Positions 7,036-14,215 of a stretch of DNA of 15,244 bases are shown in pieces. Within the stretch, counting starts at the first letter, position 1. Each line of letters begins with the position of its first letter. The notes under the pieces were generated by a model. That model had not been told where the DNA came from. It saw nothing but the letters and a program-made list of their open reading frames with translations, and searched no databases. This DNA comes from an uncultured Collinsella sp. (GTDB lineage: Bacteria > Actinomycetota > Coriobacteriia > Coriobacteriales > Coriobacteriaceae): NCBI GenBank assembly GCA_937997605.1, contig CALLFD010000041.1, positions 1 through 15,244 on the forward strand, in the 5' to 3' direction. Made by a program: the position numbers and the translations under genes.

Positions 7036-8527
7036 GGCGAAGCCCATCATGATCCAGGGCACCATGTCGAACGCGGGGAAGAGCCTGCTTGCGGCGGGAC
7101 TGTGCCGTGTGCTTTCGCAGGACGGCCTGCGCGTGGCTCCCTTCAAGAGCCAGAACATGGCGCTCAACAGCGGTGTCACGGCCGACGGGCTAGAGATGGG
7201 GCGCGCCCAGATCATGCAGGCCGAGGCGTGCGGCATCGCGCCCGACGTGCGCATGAACCCCATTCTGCTCAAGCCCGAAAGCGACCACCGAAGCCAGCTC
7301 ATCGTGGCCGGCAAGGCGCAGGGAGCCTTCGCTGCGAGGGACTACTTCGCGCGAAAGAAGGCGCTCATGCCGCAGATTTTGGAGGCGTTCGATTCGCTCG
7401 CGGAGGATAACGACGTCATCGTTATCGAGGGCGCCGGCAGCCCCGCCGAAATCAACCTTTCCGAAAACGACATCGTCAACATGGGGCTCGCGCGCGCCGT
7501 GTCCTCCCCCGTGTTGCTCGCGGGCGACATCGACCCAGGCGGGGTGTTTGCCCAGCTCTACGGTACGGTCACGCTCTTTGCGCCCGAGGATCGCGCGCTT
7601 TTGCGGGGACTTGTGGTGAACAAGTTCCGCGGCGATGTGGAAATCCTGCGCCCGGGTTTGGCCCCGCTCGAGAAGATGTGCGGGGTTCCCGTCGTGGGTG
7701 TCGTGCCGTATCTTACGCTCGACCTGGACGACGAGGACTCGCTCGCGCCGCGCCTATCTGCCCGCGAGGCGCGCGGTGTCATCGACGTCGCCGTCGTGCG
7801 TCTTCCGCATCTGTCGAACTTCACCGACTTCGACCCGCTTTCGCGCGTGCCCGGCGTGGGCGTGCGCTATGTTTCCTCGACGACCGATCTGGGCCGACCC
7901 GACCTGGTGGTGCTTCCCGGCTCAAAGACCACGCTCGACGACGCGCGCTGGCTTGCGGCTAGCGGCATCGGAGCCTGTGTACGCGCGCTTTCGGGCGCGG
8001 GCACACCGGTGCTCGGCATATGCGGAGGCTACCAGCTCTTGGGAGACGAGCTTTCCGATCCGCACGGCAGGGAAGGCGCTGGCACCGCGCGCGGGCTCGG
8101 GCTCATCCCTGCAAGTACGGTGTTCAAGGAGGAAAAGCGCCTCGCCCAGTCGGAGCTGCGCATCACGGGCGCCCAAGGCGCGTTCTCGGTGTGGAACGGC
8201 ATGACGGCGCGCGGGTACGAGATTCACGACGGCGAAACGACCGTCTCCTGCGCCCCTGCGGGCACGATTGGCGGCAAACCAGAAGGCGCGGCCTGCGGAA
8301 ACGTGTTCGGAACCTATCTCCACGGCCTGTTCGACGAACCGGGGGTGGCGCTCGCCCTCGCGCGCTCGCTTGCGCGTATACGCGGCCTGCCCGAGAGCGT
8401 CGTGGGTGCTGCGGGCGCGGCGTCCGCGGCCGATCACCGTGCGCGCGAGTTCGACCGCCTGGCCGACGGCGTGCGCGGGGCGCTCGACATGGAGTATGTC
8501 TACCGCATTATCGAGGAGGGCGTATGA
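7028..8527 (+). CDS. cbiP: Cobyric acid synthase (CbiP/CobQ), glutamine-dependent
   Basis: This enzyme amidates side chains b, d, e and g of adenosylcobyrinate a,c-diamide using ATP and glutamine, giving adenosylcobyric acid, the substrate of CbiB. The 499-residue length is normal. The N-terminal ATPase domain has IQGTMSNAGKS at 9-19, FKSQNMALNS at 39-48, and IEGAGSPAEINL at 133-144. The C-terminal glutaminase domain has LPGSKTT at 296-302, the likely nucleophile Cys332 in LGICGGYQ, and GTYLHGLFD at 428-436 with His432. GTG 7028 is favoured by the ribosome site at 7012-7019, and the start overlaps the cobD stop. It is the second glutamine-dependent amidase of the operon and a paralogue of CbiA. 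The stop overlaps the cobO start as ATGA. Confidence 0.95.
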   Translation: MGRAKPIMIQGTMSNAGKSLLAAGLCRVLSQDGLRVAPFKSQNMALNSGVTADGLEMGRAQIMQAEACGIAPDVRMNPILLKPESDHRSQLIVAGKAQGAFAARDYFARKKALMPQILEAFDSLAEDNDVIVIEGAGSPAEINLSENDIVNMGLARAVSSPVLLAGDIDPGGVFAQLYGTVTLFAPEDRALLRGLVVNKFRGDVEILRPGLAPLEKMCGVPVVGVVPYLTLDLDDEDSLAPRLSAREARGVIDVAVVRLPHLSNFTDFDPLSRVPGVGVRYVSSTTDLGRPDLVVLPGSKTTLDDARWLAASGIGACVRALSGAGTPVLGICGGYQLLGDELSDPHGREGAGTARGLGLIPASTVFKEEKRLAQSELRITGAQGAFSVWNGMTARGYEIHDGETTVSCAPAGTIGGKPEGAACGNVFGTYLHGLFDEPGVALALARSLARIRGLPESVVGAAGAASAADHRAREFDRLADGVRGALDMEYVYRIIEEGV

Positions 8528-9039
8528 TCCACGTGTATCATGGCGACGGCAAAGGCAAGACCACGGCGGCGATGGGCCTCGCCCTTCGCATGCTCGCCGC
8601 AGGCCGCCGCGTCGTCGTCGTGCAGTTCCTGAAAGACGGCGAAAGCGGGGAGGCGCGACTGCTCGCCGAGCATTTCGGCGTGCCCGTGTTCGCGGGGAAG
8701 GTGTCGGAAAAGTTTACCTGGTCCATGACGTCGGAAGAACTTGCCGCGACGTGCGAGCTGCACGATGGGAACCTTGCTTCCGCGCTCGCCGAGCTCAAGG
8801 GCGCGCAGGAGGGGCTGCTCGTGCTCGACGAGGCGCTCGACGCGCTTTCGAAGGGGCTTGTCGACGAGGAGCTCGTGGACCGCGCGCTCGATATGTCCGC
8901 GCGCGGCGTCGAAGTAGCGCTCACCGGGCGCGCGCCTTCCCGCAAGATCGTGGAGAAGGCCGACTACATAACCGAGATGCAGTGCGAGAAACACCCCTAC
9001 GCTCAGGGGATATGTGCAAGGGAAGGAGTGGAGTACTAG
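8524..9039 (+). CDS. cobO: Cob(I)yrinic acid a,c-diamide adenosyltransferase (CobA/CobO type)
   Basis: The protein transfers the 5'-deoxyadenosyl group of ATP to Co(I) of the corrinoid, forming the upper ligand. At 171 residues it matches the short CobA/CobO family. It has the P-loop GDGKGKTT at 7-14, VVQFLKDGE at 32-40, the Walker B-like LLVLDEALDAL near 98-108, and LTGRAPSR followed by ADYITEM and a C-terminal HPYAQGICAREGVEY. The N-terminal helix that closes the active site in the Salmonella enzyme is short or absent, because the protein begins almost at the P-loop strand. The ATG at 8524 overlaps the cbiP stop. Its position between cbiP and cbiC is consistent with adenosylation of the early diamide intermediate. 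Confidence 0.94.
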   Translation: MIHVYHGDGKGKTTAAMGLALRMLAAGRRVVVVQFLKDGESGEARLLAEHFGVPVFAGKVSEKFTWSMTSEELAATCELHDGNLASALAELKGAQEGLLVLDEALDALSKGLVDEELVDRALDMSARGVEVALTGRAPSRKIVEKADYITEMQCEKHPYAQGICAREGVEY

Positions 9040-9681
9040 ATGGATTCCAAGGAGATGGCGCCTGGCGACATCGAGCGGCGCAGCTTCGAGATCATCACCG
9101 AAGAGCTCGGCGGCCGCTCGTTCCCGCCGCTCGAAGAGCCCGTCGTGAAGCGCGTCATCCATACCACTGCCGACTTCTCGTACGCCGATTCCCTCGTGTT
9201 CACCCATGACGCCGCGCACTGTGCGCTCGACGCACTGCGCGCAGGGGCCACGGTGCTCACCGACACGAACATGGCGCTCGCAGGCATAAGCAAGCCCGCA
9301 CTCGCGAAGATCGGCTGCAAGGCCGTGTGCTACATGGCCGACCCTGATGTCGCCGCGGCTGCGCGCGCCGCGGGCACGACTCGCGCCGTTGCGAGCATGG
9401 ACAAAGCTTGCGGCATCGAGGGTCCGCTCATCGTGGCCGTCGGCAACGCTCCCACAGCACTTCTGCGCCTCGCCGAGCTCATGGACGCGGGGAAGATCGC
9501 GCCCGCGCTCGTCGTTGGGGTGCCGGTCGGGTTTGTGAACGTGGTCGAGGCGAAAGAGGAGCTACTCGCGCGACGCGTGCCGGCCATCGTCGCGAGGGGT
9601 CGCAAGGGCGGCTCTACCGTGGCGGCCGCCATTATGAACGCGCTGCTCTACCAGATCACGCGCCCAGGCGGCCCGAAGTGA
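9040..9681 (+). CDS. cbiC: (Cobalt-)precorrin-8X methylmutase
   Basis: This enzyme (CobH in the aerobic pathway) moves a methyl group from C-11 to C-12 of precorrin-8 to give (hydrogeno)cobyrinate. The 213-residue product has the family's landmarks. KRVIHTTADF at 37-46 contains His41, matching the proton-shuttling histidine. DTNMALAGI and the segment GPLIVAVGNAPTALLRL also fit. GVPVGFVNVVEAKEEL and the end segment ARGRKGGSTVAAAIMNALL follow. The ATG at 9040 directly abuts the cobO stop, with AAGGAG at 9023-9028 upstream. Its product would be the substrate of CbiA, the first gene in the window. The gene order therefore does not follow the order of reactions. Confidence 0.94.
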   Translation: MDSKEMAPGDIERRSFEIITEELGGRSFPPLEEPVVKRVIHTTADFSYADSLVFTHDAAHCALDALRAGATVLTDTNMALAGISKPALAKIGCKAVCYMADPDVAAAARAAGTTRAVASMDKACGIEGPLIVAVGNAPTALLRLAELMDAGKIAPALVVGVPVGFVNVVEAKEELLARRVPAIVARGRKGGSTVAAAIMNALLYQITRPGGPK

Positions 9682-10451
9682 CGGCGCCCGCATCCGCGCC
9701 GGCGCTGCGCATCTTCGCCGGCACCACCGAGGGCCGCCTTCTGTGCGAATGGGCGAGCGGGGCGGGCATCCCCGCCCGTGCCTACACGGCAACCGAGTAC
9801 GGAGGCGAGCTTTTGGGCGAGCTTCCGGGCATCGAGGTGCATGCGGGCAGGCTCGACGAGGCCGACATGGAGCGCGAGCTTTCCGGCGCGCGCATCGTCG
9901 TCGACGCCACGCACCCCTTCGCTACGCTCGCAAGCGGCAACATCCGGGCCGCTTCGCTCGCCGTGGGTGCACGATGCCTGCGCCTTGCGCGCCCGGCTGA
10001 GGCGCTACCCAAAGGCGTCGTGTCGGTCGCGTCGATCGCCTGCGCGGCGCGCTTTCTCTCCGAGAACCCGGGTCGTGCGCTTCTCACGACGGGGAGCAAG
10101 GAGCTTGCTCCCTACACGCGCGTCGCCGATTTCACGGAGCGCTTCTTCGTGCGTGTGCTCCCGCTGCCCGGTGCTATAACGAAGTGCATCGACGCGGGGT
10201 TTTCGCCGTCGCACGTCATCGGTATGCAGGGGCCCTTCACCCGCGAGCTCAACGAGGCGATGCTTCGGCAGGTGAGCGCCCAGTGGCTTGTGACCAAGGA
10301 CTCGGGTACCGTAGGCGGCACGGCCGAGAAGCTCGCCGCCGCGCGCGACGCGGGGGCGAGCTGCATCGTGGTCACCCGTCCCGCCGAGGGAGGCGGGGCC
10401 CTTTCGCTTCGGGAAGTGGAAGACGCGCTTTTACGGGAGTTCGCGCCCTAG
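9678..10451 (+). CDS. cbiJ: (Cobalt-)precorrin-6A reductase
   Basis: CbiJ (CobK in the aerobic pathway) reduces the corrin macrocycle of (cobalt-)precorrin-6A with a nicotinamide cofactor. The 257-residue length is normal. Features are the N-terminal IFAGTTEGR at 14-22, VVDATHPFA at about 74-82, LLTTGSKELAPY near 135-146, IGMQGPFTRELNE around 180-192, and WLVTKDSGTVGGTAEK around 202-217. The start is GTG 9678, overlapping the cbiC stop, with AGGCGG at 9666-9671 upstream. The long in-frame extension upstream reads as an arginine-rich shadow of cbiC and is rejected. This is the last gene of the cobalamin run. No classical terminator with a T-run follows; beyond it come a transposase remnant and a palindrome. 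Confidence 0.94.
   Translation: MTAPASAPALRIFAGTTEGRLLCEWASGAGIPARAYTATEYGGELLGELPGIEVHAGRLDEADMERELSGARIVVDATHPFATLASGNIRAASLAVGARCLRLARPAEALPKGVVSVASIACAARFLSENPGRALLTTGSKELAPYTRVADFTERFFVRVLPLPGAITKCIDAGFSPSHVIGMQGPFTRELNEAMLRQVSAQWLVTKDSGTVGGTAEKLAAARDAGASCIVVTRPAEGGGALSLREVEDALLREFAP
10092..10112 (+). repeat. Perfect 9-bp hairpin in cbiJ coding sequence
   Basis: GGGAGCAAG (10092-10100), a three-base loop, and the exact complement CTTGCTCCC (10104-10112) lie in the codons for the conserved TGSKELAP motif. No T-run follows. Part of the symmetry may simply follow from the conserved amino acids. Confidence 0.6.
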
Positions 10452-10482
10452 GCGCTCGCCGCGCCTGTGCGCCCTCCCGCCA

Positions 10483-10575
10483 GCGAGGAGAAGCGCCTCG
10501 AGCAAGCTCGAACCGTACAAGACCGTCATCCGCCAATAGCTCGAGGACGAAGCCCGGAACTGGCGCAAGCAGCCC
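10483..10575 (+). pseudogene. Decayed IS21-type IstA transposase fragment
   Basis: One frame reads KLEPYKTVIRQ, a TAG at 10537-10539, then LEDEARNWRKQ. This resembles the early region of IS21-family IstA proteins, which commonly read like (S)KLDPYKxxIDxWLEx...RKQRHTAKR. The stop is a plausible TGG-to-TAG change of the tryptophan usual at that spot. Similarity stops after RKQ (about 10572), just where the palindrome at 10577 begins. There is no start codon, DDE core or istB partner nearby, so it cannot be functional. The match covers only ~30 residues and is recalled rather than searched, hence moderate confidence. Confidence 0.45.
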
Positions 10576-10576
10576 T

Positions 10577-10655
10577 TCAATAAGTTGCGGTGAAATAGTG
10601 TCTGTTTTTGCTGCTAGATAGCATATTCAGTCCCTAATTCACCGCAACTTGTTGG
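10577..10655. repeat. ~79-bp palindromic element (MITE/REP-like), between convergent genes
   Basis: AAGTTGCGGTGAA (10582-10594) is repeated as an exact inverted copy at 10638-10650. Pairing continues imperfectly on both sides, so the two ~35-base ends read alike in opposite orientation, with roughly 28 of 35 positions matching by eye. A second small hairpin, TGCTAGATAGCA (10612-10623), sits at the centre. The element is more AT-rich than its surroundings, has no coding capacity, and ends eight bases from the stop of the permease gene. It could be a non-autonomous mobile element, a dispersed intergenic repeat, or a bidirectional terminator. The only T-run (10605-10609) lies within the element, not after the stem, so it is not a classical terminator. 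Confidence 0.7.
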
Positions 10656-10662
10656 TGGTGAC

Positions 10663-11877
10663 TTACTGGTAGCGTAGGCACTCCACCGGGTTGAGCTTTG
10701 CCGCGCGTCGAGCGGGGTAGAAGCCAAAGATTACGCCGATGCCGACGGAGACGGCGAAGGCCAGCAGCACCGTGGCGATTGAAAAACTCGGTGTGATTTG
10801 CCCGCTGGCACCGAGCTCGCCAAGAATCCCGGATCCGGAGGCAAACATCGCAAGAGCCCAGGCCAGCAGATAGCCAATCAGGACACCCAACAGTCCGCCG
10901 GTGACGCACAGCGCCGAGGACTCGGCCAAAAACTGGGCGGTAATATCGCGACGACTGGCGCCCAGAGCGCGGCGGATGCCGATCTCGCGGATGCGCTCAG
11001 TCACGTTGGTGAGCATCATGTTCATAATGCCGATACCGCCGACAAGCAGCGAGATGCTGGCGACAGCACCCATGATGAGCGAGAACGCGCCCATAAAGGA
11101 GTTGAGTGCATCGATGGCGCTTTTCATGGATGTCGCCGATACGCTGTCGTACTCATCATCCTCCGCGATGCCCTTCATCGCGCGCACCTTGGACTCGATG
11201 GTCTTGCAAAGCTCATCCATATCCGTGCCCTCGGCGGCAAGTGCCGTCACACTGGGGAATGAAGGATTCTCGTCGCCAAACAGCCCGGAGATGGTTTCGC
11301 GTGGCATATACAGCGTGAGCGAGCCCATGGAGTCGCCGCCGCCATCAATCACGCCTATAATCTGCACCTCGCCGTTGGACACCTTGATGGTTTTCCCCAG
11401 CGCATCCTGTTCGTTGCCGTAAAGCTGATCAGCGCCGTTGCGGCTGATGAGCGCCATGCGCGAGCCTGATTGGGACTCGGCCTGGGAATAGGTGCGCCCC
11501 GCAACGAGCTTGCTGGCCCCCACGGCGTCGAGCATGTCGCTATCGACACCTTGTGCCATGACGGTATAGCTTTTATCGCCGGTCTTATACTCGGTATACC
11601 CGCTGTCGACAATGCCGATCTGCTCTATCTGCGGCAACAGTTTTTGAAGCTTCTCGATGTCCGACTCGGTGAGTTCTTGCGACGAATAGATCTGAACCAT
11701 ACGAGCTGCGTTGAGGCCCAGGCTGTTGACCAAGCTGTTTTGGATGCCGCCGATGAGCGAAGTCATGGCGATAACCGAGGCGATGCCGATGACAATGCCC
11801 AGGATGGTGAGCAGGCTGCGCCCCTTGTTGGCCTCGAGCGAGTGTAGGGCTTCCTGGATGAGATCGTGGGCGCTCAT
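10663..11877 (-). CDS. MacB/YknZ-like ABC transporter permease (FtsX-type)
   Basis: This is the membrane subunit of a MacAB/YknXYZ-type exporter. The 404 residues follow the four-helix MacB plan. Helix 1 is at about 21-44 (LLTILGIVIGIASVIAM), and an extracellular MacB-type periplasmic core domain spans about 46-258. Three helices follow near 261-289, 321-347 and 365-388. Family signatures are GIGIMNMMLTNVTERIREIGIRRALGAS near 281-308 and the C-terminal GFYPARRAAKLNPVECLRYQ. There is no fused ATPase, unlike E. coli MacB; the ATPase is the preceding gene. The ATG overlaps the ATPase stop (ATGA), with AAAGGAG just upstream. The substrate cannot be read from sequence; relatives export peptides, toxins or drugs. 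Confidence 0.92.
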   Translation of the reverse strand: MSAHDLIQEALHSLEANKGRSLLTILGIVIGIASVIAMTSLIGGIQNSLVNSLGLNAARMVQIYSSQELTESDIEKLQKLLPQIEQIGIVDSGYTEYKTGDKSYTVMAQGVDSDMLDAVGASKLVAGRTYSQAESQSGSRMALISRNGADQLYGNEQDALGKTIKVSNGEVQIIGVIDGGGDSMGSLTLYMPRETISGLFGDENPSFPSVTALAAEGTDMDELCKTIESKVRAMKGIAEDDEYDSVSATSMKSAIDALNSFMGAFSLIMGAVASISLLVGGIGIMNMMLTNVTERIREIGIRRALGASRRDITAQFLAESSALCVTGGLLGVLIGYLLAWALAMFASGSGILGELGASGQITPSFSIATVLLAFAVSVGIGVIFGFYPARRAAKLNPVECLRYQ

Positions 11878-12647
11878 GCCACCACTCCTTTCGACGGATT
11901 GGCGGAGGTGGAAATCATGGGCAGGCTATCTACGGCGCTGCGTAGGGTCCGCGGTGCATGTGGAATATACGCGCCGTCGTGAATGCGACCGTCGCGGATG
12001 GTCACGGCACGGTCGGCCTCGGCGGCGATGCCGGGGTCGTGTGTGATAAGCACGATGGTTTTGCCGCGCTTCTGGAGCTTATGGAAGGTCTCCATCACAA
12101 GCGCTCCGGTGGCGGAGTCTAGGTTTCCCGTTGGCTCATCGGCCAGGATGATGGGCGGGTCATTGACGAGGGCGCGCGCGATGGCGACACGCTGCATCTG
12201 GCCGCCCGAGAGCTCGGATATGCGGTGGTCCCAGTGGTCGACGGGCAGCGTGACGGCCTGCAGCGCGTGCACGGCGCGCATTTCGCGCTGGCTACGGGAC
12301 ACATTGGTGTAGGCCAGCGGCAGCATGACGTTTTCGATAACCGACAGGCGCGGCAGCAGGTTGAAGCTCTGAAAGACAAAGCCAATGCTCAGGGCGCGAA
12401 CTTCGGTGAGCTCGTCATCATCGAGCTCGGCCACGTTGAGCCCTTGCAGGTAGTAGTCGCCCGCCGTCGGCTTATCCAGGCAGCCTAGGATGTTCATGAG
12501 CGTTGATTTGCCCGAGCCCGAAGGGCCGGTAATGGCGACGAACTCGCCGGTATCTACCGCCAGGCTCACGTTATGCAGGATGTGGGCGCAACCTGCCTCG
12601 CTCTCAAAGATGCGGTGCACGTTGCGGATGTCGATAACGTGACGCAT
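11874..12647 (-). CDS. ABC transporter ATP-binding protein (MacB/LolD/YknY type)
   Basis: This is the nucleotide-binding subunit powering the neighbouring permease. The 257 residues include Walker A GPSGSGKST at 41-49, the Q-loop glutamine Gln93 in VFQSFNLLP, signature LSGGQMQR at 146-153, Walker B IILADEP at 166-172 with catalytic Glu171, and the switch His203 in LITHDP. GKSTLMNILGCLDKPTxG and the SFNLLPRLSVIENV stretch are typical of the MacB/LolD branch. About 30 residues after the usual core (TLRSAVDSLP onward) form a short extra tail of no recognised function. The gene overlaps the upstream fusion-protein stop by one base (TAATG) and the downstream permease start by four, so all three are probably translated in fixed relation. 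Confidence 0.95.
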   Translation of the reverse strand: MRHVIDIRNVHRIFESEAGCAHILHNVSLAVDTGEFVAITGPSGSGKSTLMNILGCLDKPTAGDYYLQGLNVAELDDDELTEVRALSIGFVFQSFNLLPRLSVIENVMLPLAYTNVSRSQREMRAVHALQAVTLPVDHWDHRISELSGGQMQRVAIARALVNDPPIILADEPTGNLDSATGALVMETFHKLQKRGKTIVLITHDPGIAAEADRAVTIRDGRIHDGAYIPHAPRTLRSAVDSLPMISTSANPSKGVVA

Positions 12648-14083
12648 TACATGCCCTCGTCGGCAGACATACTGCCCGAATCCGCGCCGTAGCCGCCGTC
12701 AGCCGTTGCGTCCCCTCCGGTGTCCATGACGAGGGTGTCGCCATCGCGCAGCTTGGTAACCGGCACGTTGGGGTTGATCTCGTTGCCCTGGTCGTCGCGC
12801 TTGACCTGTGTCTTACCGACTACGGTTTCGTTGTCGTTTTGCGTCACGACGGTCACCTTCACGCGACGGGTTTGCTTGCCCTCGTCATCAGTCGCCACGT
12901 TGACGTAATAGTGTTCGCCGTCTTCGGTCATGAGCGCCATCGTCGGCACCATCACCACGTCGTCGAGCTGCTCGGTCACCACCGATACCTCGGCCGTCAT
13001 GCCCGGCTTCAGGCGCGCGTCGGGCGCCTCAATGAGAATGTCGACGTTAAAGGTTACGCTGCCGCCGCCACCGTTGACGGCGTCGGAGTTTGCCACCGAC
13101 GCGATAGCCGTGACGGTGCCCTGGCTCACGATATCGGGAAACGCGGGATACGTGACGTTGGCGCTCTGCCCAACGGCGATCTTGGCGATGTCCTTTTCGC
13201 CCACCTGCACGGTCACCTTCATCTTGGACAGGTCGGCGATCTGCATGCACTGCTTGCCGCCGCTCGTATCGCTTTCGCCCATGATCATGCCGCCTGTTAC
13301 CGTGGCGCCCACCTTGGCGTTGAGCTCCACGATGCTACCCGAGCTCGGGGCCGTGACCGTGCGACTGGAGGCCTTGGCGTTCGCCTGGTCGAGGTTTGCC
13401 TGGGCTGATGCGAGGCTGCGCTGCGCGGCCGATACGGCGTTCGTGTCCGCTGATGCGGCGGAGACGCCAGCCGCTGCGGAAGCTCCCTCGACGTCCGTCG
13501 TTGGGGTGGCCTGCGCGGCAGCTGCGGCTTTCTGCGCGTTGGCGAGGTCTTCTTGAGCGGCAGCAACTGCACGCTGCGCCTCGGCAACGTTGCGATCGAG
13601 CTCGTCGTTTTTAATGGTCATAAGCACGTCGCCCTCGTTGACGGATTGGCCCGCCTGCACGTTGATCGAATCGACCGTACCGTCGACAGAAGGGGAGACC
13701 ACTGAGGACGAAATGGGTTTGAGCTGGCCTTTCGCCTCGACCGTTGTGGTAAACGTGCCCTCGGTCACCATGTCGGTCACAGGCCCGCTAGCGCTCTGAG
13801 GCTGCGCATTGATAACCAGGGTTGCGACAATGGCAATGAGCGCGATGGCACCTACGACGCCGGCGGCAATACCGCGTCGAATCAGCTTTTTGCGTCGACG
13901 TTCGGCACGTTTTGCCTTGAGCTTGGCATATGCCTCTTCATCGGAAATCTCGGTCGCATCGTTCCCGCGTCCGCTCTGCTTATCGGCATGTACGTTTGTA
14001 ATCAGAGGAATCGTTTCGGTGGCACCTTCGGGCGTGTGCTCGGTATCATCTGGGCCCGGGGTGATCGTGGGGACATTCGGCAT
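12647..14083 (-). CDS. Membrane-fusion protein (MacA/YknX-like) of the ABC exporter
   Basis: This is a HlyD-family adaptor that pairs with the ATPase and permease. The ATG at 14083 is chosen because AAGGAG (14089-14094) lies five bases upstream; a farther ATG at 14146 lacks such a site and would cross the probable promoter. The 478-residue product has an acidic/polar cytoplasmic start (about 1-50), a basic cluster RAERRRKKLIRR (59-70) and one membrane helix (about 71-92). A beta-barrel and biotinyl-lipoyl half lies near 108-160 (VDGTVDSINVQAGQSVNEGDVL). Next comes a long Ala/Gln-rich coiled-coil hairpin (about 160-240). The second lipoyl half follows (TVTAPSSGSIVELNAKVGATV). Beta-barrel and membrane-proximal domains come after it, and the tail is Gly/Asp/Ser-rich. 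In Gram-positives such proteins work without an outer-membrane channel. It is longer than YknX (about 380), chiefly from the N-terminal and C-terminal extensions. Confidence 0.9.
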   Translation of the reverse strand: MPNVPTITPGPDDTEHTPEGATETIPLITNVHADKQSGRGNDATEISDEEAYAKLKAKRAERRRKKLIRRGIAAGVVGAIALIAIVATLVINAQPQSASGPVTDMVTEGTFTTTVEAKGQLKPISSSVVSPSVDGTVDSINVQAGQSVNEGDVLMTIKNDELDRNVAEAQRAVAAAQEDLANAQKAAAAAQATPTTDVEGASAAAGVSAASADTNAVSAAQRSLASAQANLDQANAKASSRTVTAPSSGSIVELNAKVGATVTGGMIMGESDTSGGKQCMQIADLSKMKVTVQVGEKDIAKIAVGQSANVTYPAFPDIVSQGTVTAIASVANSDAVNGGGGSVTFNVDILIEAPDARLKPGMTAEVSVVTEQLDDVVMVPTMALMTEDGEHYYVNVATDDEGKQTRRVKVTVVTQNDNETVVGKTQVKRDDQGNEINPNVPVTKLRDGDTLVMDTGGDATADGGYGADSGSMSADEGM

Positions 14084-14088
14084 AGCGT

Positions 14089-14094
14089 CTCCTT
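14089..14094 (-). promoter_or_regulatory. Ribosome-binding site deciding the fusion-protein start
   Basis: AAGGAG on the - strand, five bases ahead of the ATG at 14083. It supports this start over the in-frame ATG at 14146. Confidence 0.75.
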
Positions 14095-14113
14095 TATAGA
14101 AAGAACCTCGATA

Positions 14114-14119
14114 ATTATA
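14114..14119 (-). promoter_or_regulatory. Probable -10 box (TATAAT) for the exporter operon
   Basis: An exact TATAAT lies on the - strand, 31 bases ahead of the fusion-protein start, in the most AT-rich stretch of the spacer. No good TTGACA-like -35 is present at 16-18 bases; that position is GC-rich and part of a hairpin. A regulator-dependent or weak promoter is possible. Confidence 0.4.
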
Positions 14120-14147
14120 TGCGCCCACCGGTTGGGGCAGGCGCATA
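14118..14147 (-). terminator. Hairpin after the L,D-transpeptidase gene, possible terminator
   Basis: TATGCGCC and GGCGCATA form a perfect 8-bp inverted repeat (14118-14125 and 14140-14147). It is extended inward by two G-T pairs and two G-C pairs around a CCAACC loop. On the - strand it follows the transpeptidase stop by about 70 bases and is followed by ATAATTAT rather than a clean T-run. It may end that transcript weakly. It partly overlaps the TATAAT box, so it could also be an operator. Confidence 0.4.
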
Positions 14148-14215
14148 GGACGGTTTCTTTCGGAACTGTTAGATTGGTCGAAGCGGTTCCACGTTGTAGG
14201 AATGCACGCGTTGCA

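Noticed and set aside
9760..9777. 7-bp all-GC hairpin GGGCGGG/CCCGCCC in cbiJ
   Set aside because: Stems of this length made only of G and C are expected by chance in such GC-rich coding DNA.
10451..10498. Loose inverted repeat AGGCGCT...AGCGCCT after cbiJ as a terminator
   Set aside because: The arms are seven bases, more than 30 apart, with no T-run. They are too weak to call.
14084..14146. Upstream in-frame ATG at 14146 extending the fusion protein by 21 residues
   Set aside because: It has no ribosome site and crosses a TATAAT box and hairpin. The ATG at 14083 has AAGGAG at ideal spacing.
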